A stretch of 64,000 nt of DNA from Maritalea sp051251695 (GTDB taxonomy: Bacteria > Pseudomonadota > Alphaproteobacteria > Rhizobiales > Devosiaceae), in assembly GCF_051251695.1 (NCBI RefSeq), contig NZ_JBPOEU010000019.1:1-64000 (forward strand). Reading direction: 5' to 3'. Both the position numbers and the translations under genes were made by a program. Below, piece after piece: positions 8,316 to 17,282 of the stretch. Under the pieces are notes generated by a model. It saw only the letters and a program-made list of their open reading frames with translations. It searched no databases and was not told the DNA's origin. Within the stretch, counting starts at the first letter, position 1, and each line of letters begins with the position of its first letter.

Positions 8316-9665
8316 ATGAACCAGAACCCGACCATTGGACTTGTTAGCCTAGGCTGCCCAAAAGCACTCGTTGATTCCGAGCGGATTTTGACGACTTTGC
8401 GCGCGCAAGGCTACACATTCTCCCGCGACTATGAGGGTGCAGACCTCGTTATCGTCAATACCTGCGGATTTCTGGATAGCGCCAAAGCCGAAAGCCTTGA
8501 GGCAATCGGCGAAGCCATCAATGAAAACGGCAAGGTTGTTGTCACCGGCTGCCTTGGCATCGAAGAACAATTGATCCGCGACACGCACCCAAAAGTGCTC
8601 GCAGTATCTGGACCTCATCAATATGAGGCAGTTGTGTCTGCGGTTCACGAGAACTTGCCACCTGTCCACAAGCCATTTGAAGATTTGGTGCCTGCCGACG
8701 GCCTGCGTCTCACACCACGCCATTATGCCTATTTGAAAATCTCTGAAGGTTGCTCCAACCGCTGCACCTTCTGCATTATCCCTTCAATCCGCGGCGACTT
8801 ACAATCTCGCCCGATTGCCAGCGTGCTTTACGAAGCAGAACGTTTGGTGAAAGCTGGTGTAAAAGAAATCATGGTGATTTCGCAGGACACAAGCGCCTAC
8901 GGCCAAGACATCAAATATGCCTCATCACGTTTTCATAAACGCGATATTGACGCACGTTTTCATGATCTTGCACGCGAACTAGGTGACATGGACGCATGGA
9001 TCCGCATGCATTACGTCTATCCTTATCCACATGTCGATAAGTCCATCCACTTGATGGCTGAAGGCAAGATCTTGCCTTATCTTGATATTCCGTTCCAACA
9101 TGCAGCACCCAATGTGCTTAAAGCCATGCGCCGTCCCGCCAATCAAGTCAAAACCGCTGACCGCATCAAATCGTGGCGCGAGGTCTGTCCGGACTTGGCC
9201 ATCCGCTCAACATTCATTGTGGGTTTCCCCGGTGAAACTGAGGATGATTTCCAACAATTGCTGGATTGGCTCGACGAAACCCAAATCGATCGCGTTGGCG
9301 CATTTACCTATGAACCCGTAACGGGCGCACTGGCGAACGAACTTGAAGGCGCTGTACCTGACGAAGTCAAACAAGAGCGCTATGGCCGTTTGATGGAAAA
9401 AGCACAGGCGATTTCAATCGACCGTTTGGGCCAAAAGGTTGGTCGCACGATTGATGTGTTAATTGATGATGTTGCACCAGAAGACAACAAAGCCCTTGGC
9501 CGTTCCCAATGGGATGCGCCAGAAATTGACGGGCAAGTCTTCATTGATGATGCGAAGAACATCAAACCCGGCGACATGGTTCAAGTCAAAATCAACGATT
9601 CTGACGAGTATGATCTGTTTGGCACCCCAACAGATGCGCAATATCAGGCGATAAGCGATGCATAA
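8316..9665 (+). CDS. rimO: Ribosomal protein S12 methylthiotransferase
   Basis: RimO is a radical-SAM enzyme that adds a methylthio group to a conserved aspartate of ribosomal protein S12. The 449-residue protein shows the N-terminal UPF0004 domain with three cysteines that bind the auxiliary cluster (LGCPKALVDSE, VNTCGF, VTGCLG). The radical-SAM motif is SEGCSNRCTFCIIP near residue 146 and the C-terminus is TRAM-like. The ATG at 8316 has AGG 8 bases upstream; a TTG one codon earlier is less likely. It heads a tight group: folP starts inside its last codons with an 8-base overlap. The substrate gene rpsL lies in the same window. Confidence 0.97.
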   Translation: MNQNPTIGLVSLGCPKALVDSERILTTLRAQGYTFSRDYEGADLVIVNTCGFLDSAKAESLEAIGEAINENGKVVVTGCLGIEEQLIRDTHPKVLAVSGPHQYEAVVSAVHENLPPVHKPFEDLVPADGLRLTPRHYAYLKISEGCSNRCTFCIIPSIRGDLQSRPIASVLYEAERLVKAGVKEIMVISQDTSAYGQDIKYASSRFHKRDIDARFHDLARELGDMDAWIRMHYVYPYPHVDKSIHLMAEGKILPYLDIPFQHAAPNVLKAMRRPANQVKTADRIKSWREVCPDLAIRSTFIVGFPGETEDDFQQLLDWLDETQIDRVGAFTYEPVTGALANELEGAVPDEVKQERYGRLMEKAQAISIDRLGQKVGRTIDVLIDDVAPEDNKALGRSQWDAPEIDGQVFIDDAKNIKPGDMVQVKINDSDEYDLFGTPTDAQYQAISDA

Positions 9666-10509
9666 GTCTTTCTCCCTGCAAATGGGCGACAAGACTTTGG
9701 AACTCGGCCCTAAACCTTTGGTGATGGGCATATTAAATGCAACGCCGGACAGTTTTTCGGACGGCGGCGACCACAATCACGTCGCTGACGCGGTGGCGCA
9801 AGCCACGCGAATGGTCGAAGCCGGAGCTGACATCATCGATGTTGGCGGGGAAAGCACCCGCCCCGGCGCAAATGAAGTTGGCGCACAGGTTGAACTTGAC
9901 CGCGTCATGCCCGTGCTCGATGCGCTGCAGGAAGCCAAAATTGGCAAGCCTGTTTCAATCGACACCTATAAAGCCGTCGTTGGCCATCAAGCGATCCAAG
10001 CCGGCGCTACCATCATCAATGATGTATGGGGGTTTCAACGAGATCCGGAACTGGCGGACGTCGCGGCCCACTATAACACCCCTTCAATTTTGATGCATTG
10101 GGATCCAAACCGGGACACCTCAAAAGATATCGTTTCGGAAATGAAGCGATACTTTAATAAAAGCGTTCAAATCGCTGAAGATGCGGGATTAATTAAAGGT
10201 CAAATTTTGCTTGATCCCGGGTTTGGGTTTGGCAAAAATTACGAAGAAAACTTCACCCTTCTTAATCGCATCGATGAGATCTGCGCTTTGGGATACCCAG
10301 TATTGGTTGGCTTTTCTCGCAAATCTTCACTTGGCAAACTATTAGGGGTTGAGCCTAAAGAACGGGTTGCAGCAACCGGGGCAACCACGCTACTAGCATA
10401 TACCAAGGGCGCCCATATTTTCCGCGTACATGATGTGCGCGAAAACTATGACGCTTTGCAGGTAGCGCACGCTACAATCTATGGCCCTCCGCCCGCTAAG
10501 GATATCTAA
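9658..10509 (+). CDS. folP: Dihydropteroate synthase
   Basis: The enzyme condenses p-aminobenzoate with 6-hydroxymethyl-dihydropterin pyrophosphate and is the sulfonamide target. The 283-residue protein has the signatures MGILNATPDSFSDGG (pyrophosphate loop), DVGGESTRPGA, IIND and the SRKSSLG loop near residue 222. Conserved residues look normal, with no insertion of the sort seen in sulfonamide-resistant Sul enzymes. It overlaps the end of rimO by 8 bases and is followed by folB after 3 bases, so translation of the group is probably coupled. Confidence 0.97.
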   Translation: MHKSFSLQMGDKTLELGPKPLVMGILNATPDSFSDGGDHNHVADAVAQATRMVEAGADIIDVGGESTRPGANEVGAQVELDRVMPVLDALQEAKIGKPVSIDTYKAVVGHQAIQAGATIINDVWGFQRDPELADVAAHYNTPSILMHWDPNRDTSKDIVSEMKRYFNKSVQIAEDAGLIKGQILLDPGFGFGKNYEENFTLLNRIDEICALGYPVLVGFSRKSSLGKLLGVEPKERVAATGATTLLAYTKGAHIFRVHDVRENYDALQVAHATIYGPPPAKDI

Positions 10510-10512
10510 CTC

Positions 10513-10902
10513 ATGTCAAAACCAGATCGCATTGAAGACAAGATCATTTTATCCGACCTCGCCTTTTACGGATATCATGGGGTTATGCAGGAAGAAAACG
10601 CACTCGGGCAGCGCTTTCGCATCGATTTGGAGTGCGGCGTGGACCTCACAAAACCGGGCGGCACCGACGAAGTCGAAGATACTATTTCTTACGACCAAAT
10701 ATTCAACCTCGTAAACACCCACGTCACTGAAACGCGTTTTAAGCTTATCGAGGCGTTAGGCCAGCACATCATCGATCAGCTTTTTCAAACGTTCCCAACA
10801 ATTGAATGGGTCAGAATTCGCGTTCGCAAACCAGAAGCACCAATTCCTGTCGTCGTCGGCGAATTTGCCGTTGAAATGGTTCGGGACCGGGAGACAAGCT
10901 GA
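10513..10902 (+). CDS. folB: Dihydroneopterin aldolase
   Basis: It splits 7,8-dihydroneopterin into 6-hydroxymethyl-dihydropterin and glycolaldehyde, making the pterin that FolK activates. The 129-residue protein has the family features LAFYGYHGVMQEE (Tyr and Glu of the pterin site), ISYDQIF, the IEALGQHI segment and the lysine of VRKPEAPIP. Its stop TGA overlaps the ATG of folK by one base, a typical coupled junction. Folate genes in this order are common in Alphaproteobacteria. Confidence 0.95.
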   Translation: MSKPDRIEDKIILSDLAFYGYHGVMQEENALGQRFRIDLECGVDLTKPGGTDEVEDTISYDQIFNLVNTHVTETRFKLIEALGQHIIDQLFQTFPTIEWVRIRVRKPEAPIPVVVGEFAVEMVRDRETS

Positions 10903-11342
10903 TGGGCAAAGCATGGCTTGGTCTTGGTGCAAACATTGGTCGCCCACGCGCGCAAATGCTTGAAGCATTGCGACGCCTAGATGCGCACCCCGATATCCAC
11001 ATCACCCGCAAATCTGGCATCATTGAAACCGACCCATGGGGCAAAACGGATCAAGACCCGTTCCTTAATATGGCAATTGAAGTCGAGACCGCGCTGGGTC
11101 CAATAGATTTGCTCGACGCCTGTTTGATGATCGAAGAAGCAATGGGCCGCAAACGGACAGAAAAATGGGGCCCCCGCCTCATCGACATCGACGTTGTGGC
11201 ATTCGGCCAGATGAAGCTCATCACCGACCGCCTAACCGTGCCTCATCCCCACGCCCACGAACGCAGTTTTGTACTCGATCCACTTGAGGAAATAGCGCCG
11301 TCGGTTGCTAAGTGGATTAAAGCGCAAGCTGTGAAGGGCTAA
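10902..11342 (+). CDS. folK: 6-hydroxymethyl-7,8-dihydropterin pyrophosphokinase
   Basis: FolK transfers pyrophosphate from ATP to the pterin, giving the substrate of FolP. The 146-residue protein begins WLGLGANIGRPRAQM, has ETDPWGKTDQDPFLN in the pterin/ATP region, the metal-binding pair in RLIDIDVVAFG, and PHPHAHERSFVLDPL. All are standard for the family, including the short length. It is the last gene of the rimO-folP-folB-folK run. No convincing terminator is seen in the 243 bases that follow. Confidence 0.96.
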   Translation: MGKAWLGLGANIGRPRAQMLEALRRLDAHPDIHITRKSGIIETDPWGKTDQDPFLNMAIEVETALGPIDLLDACLMIEEAMGRKRTEKWGPRLIDIDVVAFGQMKLITDRLTVPHPHAHERSFVLDPLEEIAPSVAKWIKAQAVKG

Positions 11343-11585
11343 GTCGGAGTGCGGCTTGGTTGAAATGGTTCTAGTCTGGTTAGAGCCCGTTTTTGACATT
11401 CGATCCACTTGCCATGCACTTCCTCAAGAACAGCTTAGTCAGCCAAATCGTTTGGTGTTGGAATATGAACTATTATGAGCGCGAGATTGCGGTTGGAAAT
11501 TTCAATTTTGCTAACGACTCCCAGCCCTAATGCAGAGCTCCGCAATCAAGCCAGTCCTAGCCGGGGGGGCTGTTGGAGAGTGACG

Positions 11586-12437
11586 TCAATTTTGCATGGT
11601 TGTCGCAGTCTTCTGTGTCTGCATCGGGCGCCACGCTAGATAGATGGTCTCCCCACAGCCCTCGCAATCAAAGTGGATTTTTTGATCCGTTCGCAACTTC
11701 TCTACTTTTTTCTTGGGTAAGTCGCGTTTTGTGTCACATGCTCGGCAAGCAATTTCGAGAACTCTTTGCCCGAATGTCAGGTCAGATTTAAAAAAGACAT
11801 AGCTTTCATCACAGTCTGGATTGATGCAGGTCACGATTTGCCCATCATTAAGAAGTTCGAAGCGCCGCTTGTTCTTTGAACCACAACAGCACTCAAATGA
11901 AATCTCTTCACCTATTCCTGTAGATATTAATGTTCCCTCGCCAATGCGTTTAATTTCCGCAAGTGCTTCGGAAACCTTCTTCTTGGTTGCTTCTTTGTCT
12001 CCGTACTGGGGTACAGTATCTGACTTGTTCGCAGGCAACCTGATATGTAGTGCCAGCTTTGCCAAGGCGTTCCAGAGGCTGCCGAGTTTCTTTGGATCGA
12101 AGCCGACGTGGGTGCCAATCGGCAAATACTCCATAGCCTGATACTCTTCCTGAGTCGGCTCTTGTGCCCCTTTTGGAGTAGGATCTTTGGAAATCGAAAC
12201 TGTATACGTCTCTGCTGCCTTAGAATCCACCTCCTGAATTAACACTCTAACAATATCGCGTGGTTGCCATCTTTTTAGGTCGTCGTGAGAGATGTAATCA
12301 TGTGCCAAACGAAGGCGTTCGTAACAGATTAACTCAATTGCCAAACGGCACTCTAGCGCTGCGTAAGTGATGCTCGAATCAGTATCTTCATTCAAAAGTT
12401 TTTCAATTTGGTCGACGACAAGCTCAAGGTTCAGCAT
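11586..12437 (-). CDS. Unidentified protein with C-terminal cysteine clusters (possible zinc ribbons)
   Basis: I do not recognise this 283-residue protein. The N-terminal 190 residues are probably mostly helical (LELVVDQIEKLLNED, ALECRLAIELICYERL, LGSLWNALAKLALHIRLP). The last 95 residues hold two cysteine groups. One is ECCCGSKNKRRFEL followed by VTCINPDCDES; the other is IACRACDTKRD followed by FDCEGCGETIYLAW. Each could bind a zinc ion as a treble-cleft or ribbon fold. There is no signal peptide or membrane segment. It lies alone between folK and the ATP12 gene with 243 and 190 non-coding bases on either side, where related genomes usually keep housekeeping genes. A recently acquired gene is a fair inference; a nucleic-acid or regulatory role is only a guess. 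Confidence 0.75.
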   Translation of the reverse strand: MLNLELVVDQIEKLLNEDTDSSITYAALECRLAIELICYERLRLAHDYISHDDLKRWQPRDIVRVLIQEVDSKAAETYTVSISKDPTPKGAQEPTQEEYQAMEYLPIGTHVGFDPKKLGSLWNALAKLALHIRLPANKSDTVPQYGDKEATKKKVSEALAEIKRIGEGTLISTGIGEEISFECCCGSKNKRRFELLNDGQIVTCINPDCDESYVFFKSDLTFGQRVLEIACRACDTKRDLPKKKVEKLRTDQKIHFDCEGCGETIYLAWRPMQTQKTATTMQN

Positions 12438-12627
12438 CTTCTTCCTTAATTTTGGAGAATATTCACATAAGTCTCACAAAAGTGGAAGCAGCTCAATCGG
12501 TTCTCTGCGGATCAGATGGTCGTTCAGAATTTGCAAAGACCGCTCAATTCGGCAATTGTACGATTAACGAGTTTAGTCGCTTCGTCCGCAAAGTCGCCGC
12601 TGGCTCACTCATAAACCGAAAACTAAA

Positions 12628-13407
12628 CTAAGATGCGCTCAACAACTCAAGCACAGTGTTCGCAGCGTCAAAATCTTGTCTTTTAAACGCCCGCATGCGG
12701 ATGGCTTCGCCGTCTTCGCCCCACTGCTTGGCCTGATAGTCTTCGTCAACATATGCGGTGGTTAGAACCTGCTCTGGTGTAAACAAGCCCTCAGTCATGC
12801 CGATAGCAAGAATAGCTGATCCGGTAATTGAGGTAACCGACATTGTGCAAAACGCCTTGAACTTGTCGTAGCTGGCGATAATTTCCGCCGTACGTGCTTG
12901 GACTTCTGGCGGCTGGTCCTGATGCATAACCCCGATGATGACATTGAACGAAACATCGTATCGTTTCGCGAAAACGTCCATTGCATCGCCCCAATGCTTT
13001 GATTGCAGCGCAACCAAATCCGCTGGGGTGTCCGCGCGATAAGCCAGCAAATCGTTTCCCGCAAATTTGACAATTTCCGCTTTAACGTCCTCAAGCGCCT
13101 CATCACCCTTTTCAACAATCGTGTTGACCAACCGGGTTAGCGGCATGGTTGCGGGGTCGATTTCTTTTTCTTGGGCTTCCCATTCGACAACAATCAATTT
13201 TGCCAGTTCTTCGTTCGGCACACTCACAGCGACTTTACCCGGTGTTTTGATCGGGCGACCATCTAACAAAATTGCATACGCACCATCAAGTTCACCAACG
13301 CTAACCTGTTTGTAAAACCGTTTTGGCAATTGCTGCTTTTGATGTTTTTGCGCGCGGCCATAGCCATCTTCAACATGGGCTTGTGCATCTTCTAATATTT
13401 CACGCAT
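12628..13407 (-). CDS. ATP12 family F1-ATPase assembly chaperone
   Basis: Related to mitochondrial Atp12, which holds the alpha subunit during assembly of the F1 part of ATP synthase; bacterial copies are typical of Alphaproteobacteria. The 259-residue protein has the family features PKRFYKQVSVGE, the LLDGRPIKTPGK core, VVEWEAQ, MPLTRLVNT, DLLAYRAD and the C-terminal helix region ending in a conserved QWGEDGEA stretch. Its start overlaps the end of the HAD phosphatase gene by 8 bases, so the two are cotranscribed. The ATP synthase genes are not in the window. Confidence 0.93.
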   Translation of the reverse strand: MREILEDAQAHVEDGYGRAQKHQKQQLPKRFYKQVSVGELDGAYAILLDGRPIKTPGKVAVSVPNEELAKLIVVEWEAQEKEIDPATMPLTRLVNTIVEKGDEALEDVKAEIVKFAGNDLLAYRADTPADLVALQSKHWGDAMDVFAKRYDVSFNVIIGVMHQDQPPEVQARTAEIIASYDKFKAFCTMSVTSITGSAILAIGMTEGLFTPEQVLTTAYVDEDYQAKQWGEDGEAIRMRAFKRQDFDAANTVLELLSAS

Positions 13408-14074
13408 TGCTTTGTCCTGTTAGTTTGTCGATTGCATCAATGAGTTGGCTATAGTGATCAATCACCATGTCCGCGCCGTTTTTGCGCAATGTTGCATGGT
13501 CATGATAACCCCAATTCACACCAAGCGCGCGTACGCCAGCAGCTTTTGCCATCGCCATATCATATGACGTATCACCAATCATGACGGTTTTGCTGGCATC
13601 GGCGCCTGTTTCAGACATCGCCGTATTCACCATGCCAGGATGAGGTTTTGACGGGTTATTGTCCGGCGTCTGCAACGTTTGGAAATGATGGCCGAAATCA
13701 TAATCTCGGAATAAACGATGTACGCCGCGCAAGTGTTTTCCGGTCGCTATACCTAACAATGTTTGATCTTGTTGCCCTAGCTTTTCAATCGTTTCAAACG
13801 CACCATCATAAATGCGCTCATTGATCGATCCCGCTTCAACTTTCTTGTTGAATTCATCTCGATATTCTTGGGCCAGTCGCCGCCCTAACGCGTCATCTTC
13901 AGTTTTGAGCAATTGCTGCATGATGATCTCAAGGTTCAAACCAATGCCAGAGCGAATATCTTCACCAGCTGGAATTTCAAAACCATTTTTGCGGAAAACT
14001 TCTTGTGCTGTTTCCACGACATGGGCAGCACTATCCACAATAGTCCCATCAACATCAAAAATCACCAACCGCAT
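13400..14074 (-). CDS. HAD-superfamily (subclass IA) phosphatase, phosphoglycolate phosphatase-like
   Basis: The 224-residue protein shows all four HAD motifs: FDVDGTIVDS (nucleophile and acid/base Asp), GIATGK (motif II), a lysine in PSKPHPGM (motif III) and MIGDTSYDMAMA (motif IV). The four-helix cap between motifs I and II places it near Gph and related sugar-phosphate phosphatases. The exact substrate cannot be read from the sequence. It sits between a DUF1801 gene (one-base overlap) and the ATP12 gene (8-base overlap), an arrangement that recurs in alphaproteobacteria downstream of an RluC-type synthase. Confidence 0.92.
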   Translation of the reverse strand: MRLVIFDVDGTIVDSAAHVVETAQEVFRKNGFEIPAGEDIRSGIGLNLEIIMQQLLKTEDDALGRRLAQEYRDEFNKKVEAGSINERIYDGAFETIEKLGQQDQTLLGIATGKHLRGVHRLFRDYDFGHHFQTLQTPDNNPSKPHPGMVNTAMSETGADASKTVMIGDTSYDMAMAKAAGVRALGVNWGYHDHATLRKNGADMVIDHYSQLIDAIDKLTGQSNA

Positions 14075-14448
14075 TACTTATCTGCCTTTGCCCGCAACCC
14101 TTCGTCGCGCAATGTCTTGTCATACTCAATCGCGGCAAGGATCACTTCGCGCACACCTTCACGCGCGATATCCGGCATTGACCTAAACTTGATATGTCGC
14201 AAATCTTTTCCCGTGCCCTCAAGCAAACCTTGAGGGTTGGGAAGGTGCGCTCCATAGAAGAACTGCAAATTGACGTAGTTGGGTTGCCCGCAAACGGTAA
14301 CAATTGTTGAATTCGCCACGAAACCGGGAAAATTCCATCTTTTCATCCGATGCAGTGATGGGTCAACCTCAGCCACAAGGTCATAAACAGCATGCGCGAT
14401 TGGCGCGACATGATCATCTAATCTATCGAAATGGCTGAGATCAGGCAT
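14074..14448 (-). CDS. DUF1801 domain protein
   Basis: The 124-residue protein starts at the ATG at 14448 with AAGGA 8 bases upstream, inside the end of the preceding gene; a TTG one codon earlier is unlikely because it sits too near the SD. The sequence contains the family pattern P-x-h-KRWNFPGFV, a middle strand VCGQPNYVNLQFFYG, then LLEGTGKDLRHIKF and a C-terminal helix. DUF1801/YdhG-like proteins are small, soluble and of unknown function, resembling a frataxin-like fold. It is part of the minus-strand run rarA-crcB-rluC-DUF1801-HAD-ATP12. Confidence 0.8.
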   Translation of the reverse strand: MPDLSHFDRLDDHVAPIAHAVYDLVAEVDPSLHRMKRWNFPGFVANSTIVTVCGQPNYVNLQFFYGAHLPNPQGLLEGTGKDLRHIKFRSMPDIAREGVREVILAAIEYDKTLRDEGLRAKADK

Positions 14449-14452
14449 CAAA

Positions 14453-15454
14453 TCAGTCCTTGTCTAATTCTTCTTCATCTTTGGGATCATAATACTTCGT
14501 GTTGAAACCAAACATATCAAACGTCTTTTGCATATGCGGCGGCAACGGCGCGGTGATGTCCAACTGCTTGCCGTTGGGCAAAGGCAATGCAAGCCGACGA
14601 GCATGTAAGTGCAAGCCACGACCTAGATCGTCCGGCTTTTCCCAGTTTTCAATGTTGAAATAGCGCGGATCGTTGATGATCGGCGTTCCCAACTCAGCCA
14701 TATGAACGCGCAATTGGTGCGTACGACCTGTAACTGGTTTCAAGGTGACCCAAGCAAACTTGCCGCCCGCATCTTCTGTAACTGAATAATGCGTTACAGA
14801 ATGCTGAGCACCATCGACGCCCTGATCAACCACACGCATCTGTTCGTCGCCCTCTGGCGTTTGCTGACGCGCAACAAAGCAGGACAGTTTGCCCTGTTTA
14901 GGGTGCGGCACATAGGCGGTAACCGCCCAATAGATTTTGCGCGCGGAACGAGAACGGAAAACACCGCCGAAATGAGAAGCGGCAGAACGCGTTTTAGCAA
15001 TCAGCAAACAGCCCGACGTATCCCGGTCCAAACGGTGAACCAGACGTGGTTTTTCACCCTTTTTGTTCGGAATACTTTCGAGCAATTTGTCGACATGCAT
15101 TTTGGTGTTGGTGCCGCCCTGAACCGCAAGGCCATGGGGCTTGTTGATCACCAATATGCTCTCATCCTCATAAAGGGTAAGATCGGCCAACAATTGCACG
15201 TCTTTCTCAATGATGCGAATTTTCGGTTCGCGCGGCACAGCTGGCGCGTCGCCAATCGGTGGCACACGAATAATCTGCCCAGCAGACAAACGCGTGTTTG
15301 CCTTTACGCGCCCTTTATTGACGCGAACTTCGCCCTTGCGAATAATCCGCTGAAGGCGTGAAAATGGTAGATCCGGAAAGTGAACTGAAAACCAACGATC
15401 AAGCCGCATGTTTTCTTCTTCAGCTGAAACCGTTCGCTGCTGTACGCCGCTCAT
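14453..15454 (-). CDS. rluC: RluC-type 23S rRNA pseudouridine synthase
   Basis: The enzyme converts selected uridines to pseudouridine; RluC acts on 23S rRNA positions 955, 2504 and 2580 in E. coli. The 333-residue protein has an N-terminal S4 RNA-binding domain (RLDRWFSVHFPDLPFSRLQ to VRVNKGRVKANTRL, residues about 17-60). The RluA-family catalytic domain follows with the active-site aspartate in HRLDRDTSGCLL near residue 145, plus VTGRTHQLRVHMA. RluC and RluD share this plan; the choice of RluC rests on general resemblance. Its start overlaps the end of crcB by 4 bases. Confidence 0.9.
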   Translation of the reverse strand: MSGVQQRTVSAEEENMRLDRWFSVHFPDLPFSRLQRIIRKGEVRVNKGRVKANTRLSAGQIIRVPPIGDAPAVPREPKIRIIEKDVQLLADLTLYEDESILVINKPHGLAVQGGTNTKMHVDKLLESIPNKKGEKPRLVHRLDRDTSGCLLIAKTRSAASHFGGVFRSRSARKIYWAVTAYVPHPKQGKLSCFVARQQTPEGDEQMRVVDQGVDGAQHSVTHYSVTEDAGGKFAWVTLKPVTGRTHQLRVHMAELGTPIINDPRYFNIENWEKPDDLGRGLHLHARRLALPLPNGKQLDITAPLPPHMQKTFDMFGFNTKYYDPKDEEELDKD

Positions 15455-15828
15455 ATTAGTCCTCTCATAAGCGCTAAAGCGCTAAACAATGCTACAATGG
15501 AAAGCACGACGGATAGACCGACATAACCCGCAGCGCCCCCCATCTGTCCACGCTCGTAAAGCGCGTATGCATCCAATGAAAATGCAGAAAATGTGGTAAA
15601 CCCACCACAAAAGCCTGTTGCCAATAACAGCCGAGCCGAATGGGACCATTCAGGCGTGGTCTTTGCAAAATAGCCGACCACAACGCCGATAAGGAAGGAG
15701 CCCAAAACATTCACAATCATCGTCGCGTATGGAAAGCCAGCAAAACCGAAGCGCATGACCAACTGGCCAACACCGTGCCGCCCCATAGCACCTAACGCGC
15801 CGCCCAAACCGACAAGCAAGTAAGACAT
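15451..15828 (-). CDS. crcB: Fluoride ion exporter CrcB (Fluc channel)
   Basis: Fluc proteins are small dimeric channels that let fluoride leave the cell. The 125-residue protein has four membrane segments and the expected motifs: GGALGAMGRHGV in helix 1, the asparagine of VNVLGSFLIG in helix 2, and GFCGGFTTFSAFS with the phenylalanine box in helix 3. No fluoride riboswitch can fit in the 29 bases between rarA and crcB, so it is probably expressed from the rarA transcript. It overlaps the next gene by 4 bases. Confidence 0.96.
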   Translation of the reverse strand: MSYLLVGLGGALGAMGRHGVGQLVMRFGFAGFPYATMIVNVLGSFLIGVVVGYFAKTTPEWSHSARLLLATGFCGGFTTFSAFSLDAYALYERGQMGGAAGYVGLSVVLSIVALFSALALMRGLI

Positions 15829-15857
15829 GAATTTGTCTTTCGTCTGTTATCTTTAAT

Positions 15858-17177
15858 CTAGCTTTTGCCCGTAGATTTGCTCAAACGCAAGCGTTTGAAA
15901 TAATCCATGCGCTTTTGCACGTCTCGTTCAAACCCGCGTTCTACAGGATGATAGAATTCTTGTCGCCCTAAATCGTCAGGGAAATAGTCCTGCCCAGAAA
16001 AGCCCTCTGGCGTATCATGGTCATAGATATAGCCATCCCCATAACCTGAATTTTCCATCAGCTTCGTCGGTGCATTCAAAATGTTCTTCGGTGGCATGGG
16101 CGAGCCAGATTGCTTGGCAAACGAAGTCGCCTGTTTATAGGCCGTATAAACCGCATTCGATTTTGGCGCCGTGGCTAAATAAACAGCAGCTTGTGCCAAA
16201 GCCAACTCGCCTTCTGGCGATCCCAACATTTGATAGGCGTCGCGCGCCGCAATACATTGGGGTAAAGCTAAAGGGTCTGCCATACCAATATCTTCCACCG
16301 CCATCCGAATTAGACGTCGAGCGAGAAACATTGGATCTTCACCGGACACCAACATGCGCGTGAGATAATACAGCGCGGCGTCTGGGTCGGAGCCACGAAT
16401 GGTTTTATGTAGGGCTGAGATCAGGTTGTAATGGCCGTCTTGCCCCTTGTCGTAAACCGGTGCCCGGCGTTGAACAATCCGCTCAAGATCTTCACGACCC
16501 AACTCATCACCAGGCTGAGTTGCAGCAAAAAGTTCTTCCACCAAACCTAAAAGCGCGCGACCATCACCGTCTGCCATCTCCGCAAGGGCAAGACGCGCAT
16601 CGGCGGTCAGTGGCACCTTACGGTCCTGATGTTCTTCCGCACGCACCAACAGCTGCTCAGCCGCCTCGCTGTCATGTGCGTTGAAGATCAACACCTGCGC
16701 CCTTGAGAGCAAAGCAGAGTTCAATTCAAAGGATGGGTTTTCAGTGGTTGCTCCAATCAAAACGAGCGTACCGTCTTCCATTACCGGCAAAAAGCTATCT
16801 TGCTGCGCGCGGTTAAACCGATGGATTTCATCCACAAACAGCAATGTACGTTTCCCAGAACGCTTCAAATCCCGCGCTTGCTCAAAAACCTTTTTTAATT
16901 CCGCAACGCCAGAAAAAATCGCTGATATTTGATGGAAATGATAGTCCACATTCTGCGCCAACAAACGCGCGACTGTGGTTTTCCCTGAACCCGGTGGACC
17001 CCAGAACACCAAAGACCCCAGCCGACCAGATTTGATCATGCGGGTGAGCGTGCCCTCCTCCCCAACAAGATGATCCTGTCCCACAACCTGATCCAACGAT
17101 TGCGGCCGCAAGAGATCAGCCAAGGGTCGATCTTGGTTGGGTTCATTGCTGAGTTCTTTGACAAAGAGGTCGGTCAT
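15858..17177 (-). CDS. rarA: Replication-associated recombination protein RarA (MgsA-type AAA+ ATPase)
   Basis: RarA acts at stalled replication forks and is related to clamp-loader ATPases. The 439-residue protein has Walker A GPPGSGKTT near residue 61, Walker B LFVDEIHRFN, the sensor region GATTENPSFELN, an arginine finger in LLSRAQV, and the C-terminal MgsA helical domain with the conserved DPDAALYYLTRML and PMPPKNILNAPT segments. Length and layout are standard. It is the first gene of the minus-strand run that ends with the ATP12 gene. Confidence 0.96.
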   Translation of the reverse strand: MTDLFVKELSNEPNQDRPLADLLRPQSLDQVVGQDHLVGEEGTLTRMIKSGRLGSLVFWGPPGSGKTTVARLLAQNVDYHFHQISAIFSGVAELKKVFEQARDLKRSGKRTLLFVDEIHRFNRAQQDSFLPVMEDGTLVLIGATTENPSFELNSALLSRAQVLIFNAHDSEAAEQLLVRAEEHQDRKVPLTADARLALAEMADGDGRALLGLVEELFAATQPGDELGREDLERIVQRRAPVYDKGQDGHYNLISALHKTIRGSDPDAALYYLTRMLVSGEDPMFLARRLIRMAVEDIGMADPLALPQCIAARDAYQMLGSPEGELALAQAAVYLATAPKSNAVYTAYKQATSFAKQSGSPMPPKNILNAPTKLMENSGYGDGYIYDHDTPEGFSGQDYFPDDLGRQEFYHPVERGFERDVQKRMDYFKRLRLSKSTGKS

Positions 17178-17282
17178 AACATCTGCTTACATATCTGTGG
17201 ATCACCAGAATAACACGCACCATGGAATGCAGCCAACCACTTCAACACGCAGCACTAGTGTTTCTCATTCGACAGCACCCGA

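Noticed and set aside
11343..12627. Mobile element around the unidentified cysteine-cluster gene
   Set aside because: No transposase or integrase, and no terminal inverted or direct repeats were seen.
14789..15361. 190-codon plus-strand frame opposite the rluC-type gene
   Set aside because: It lies entirely within a well-supported gene, has no ribosome binding site and no recognisable domain.
15829..15857. Fluoride riboswitch before crcB
   Set aside because: Only 29 bases separate rarA and crcB, too few for the known fold.
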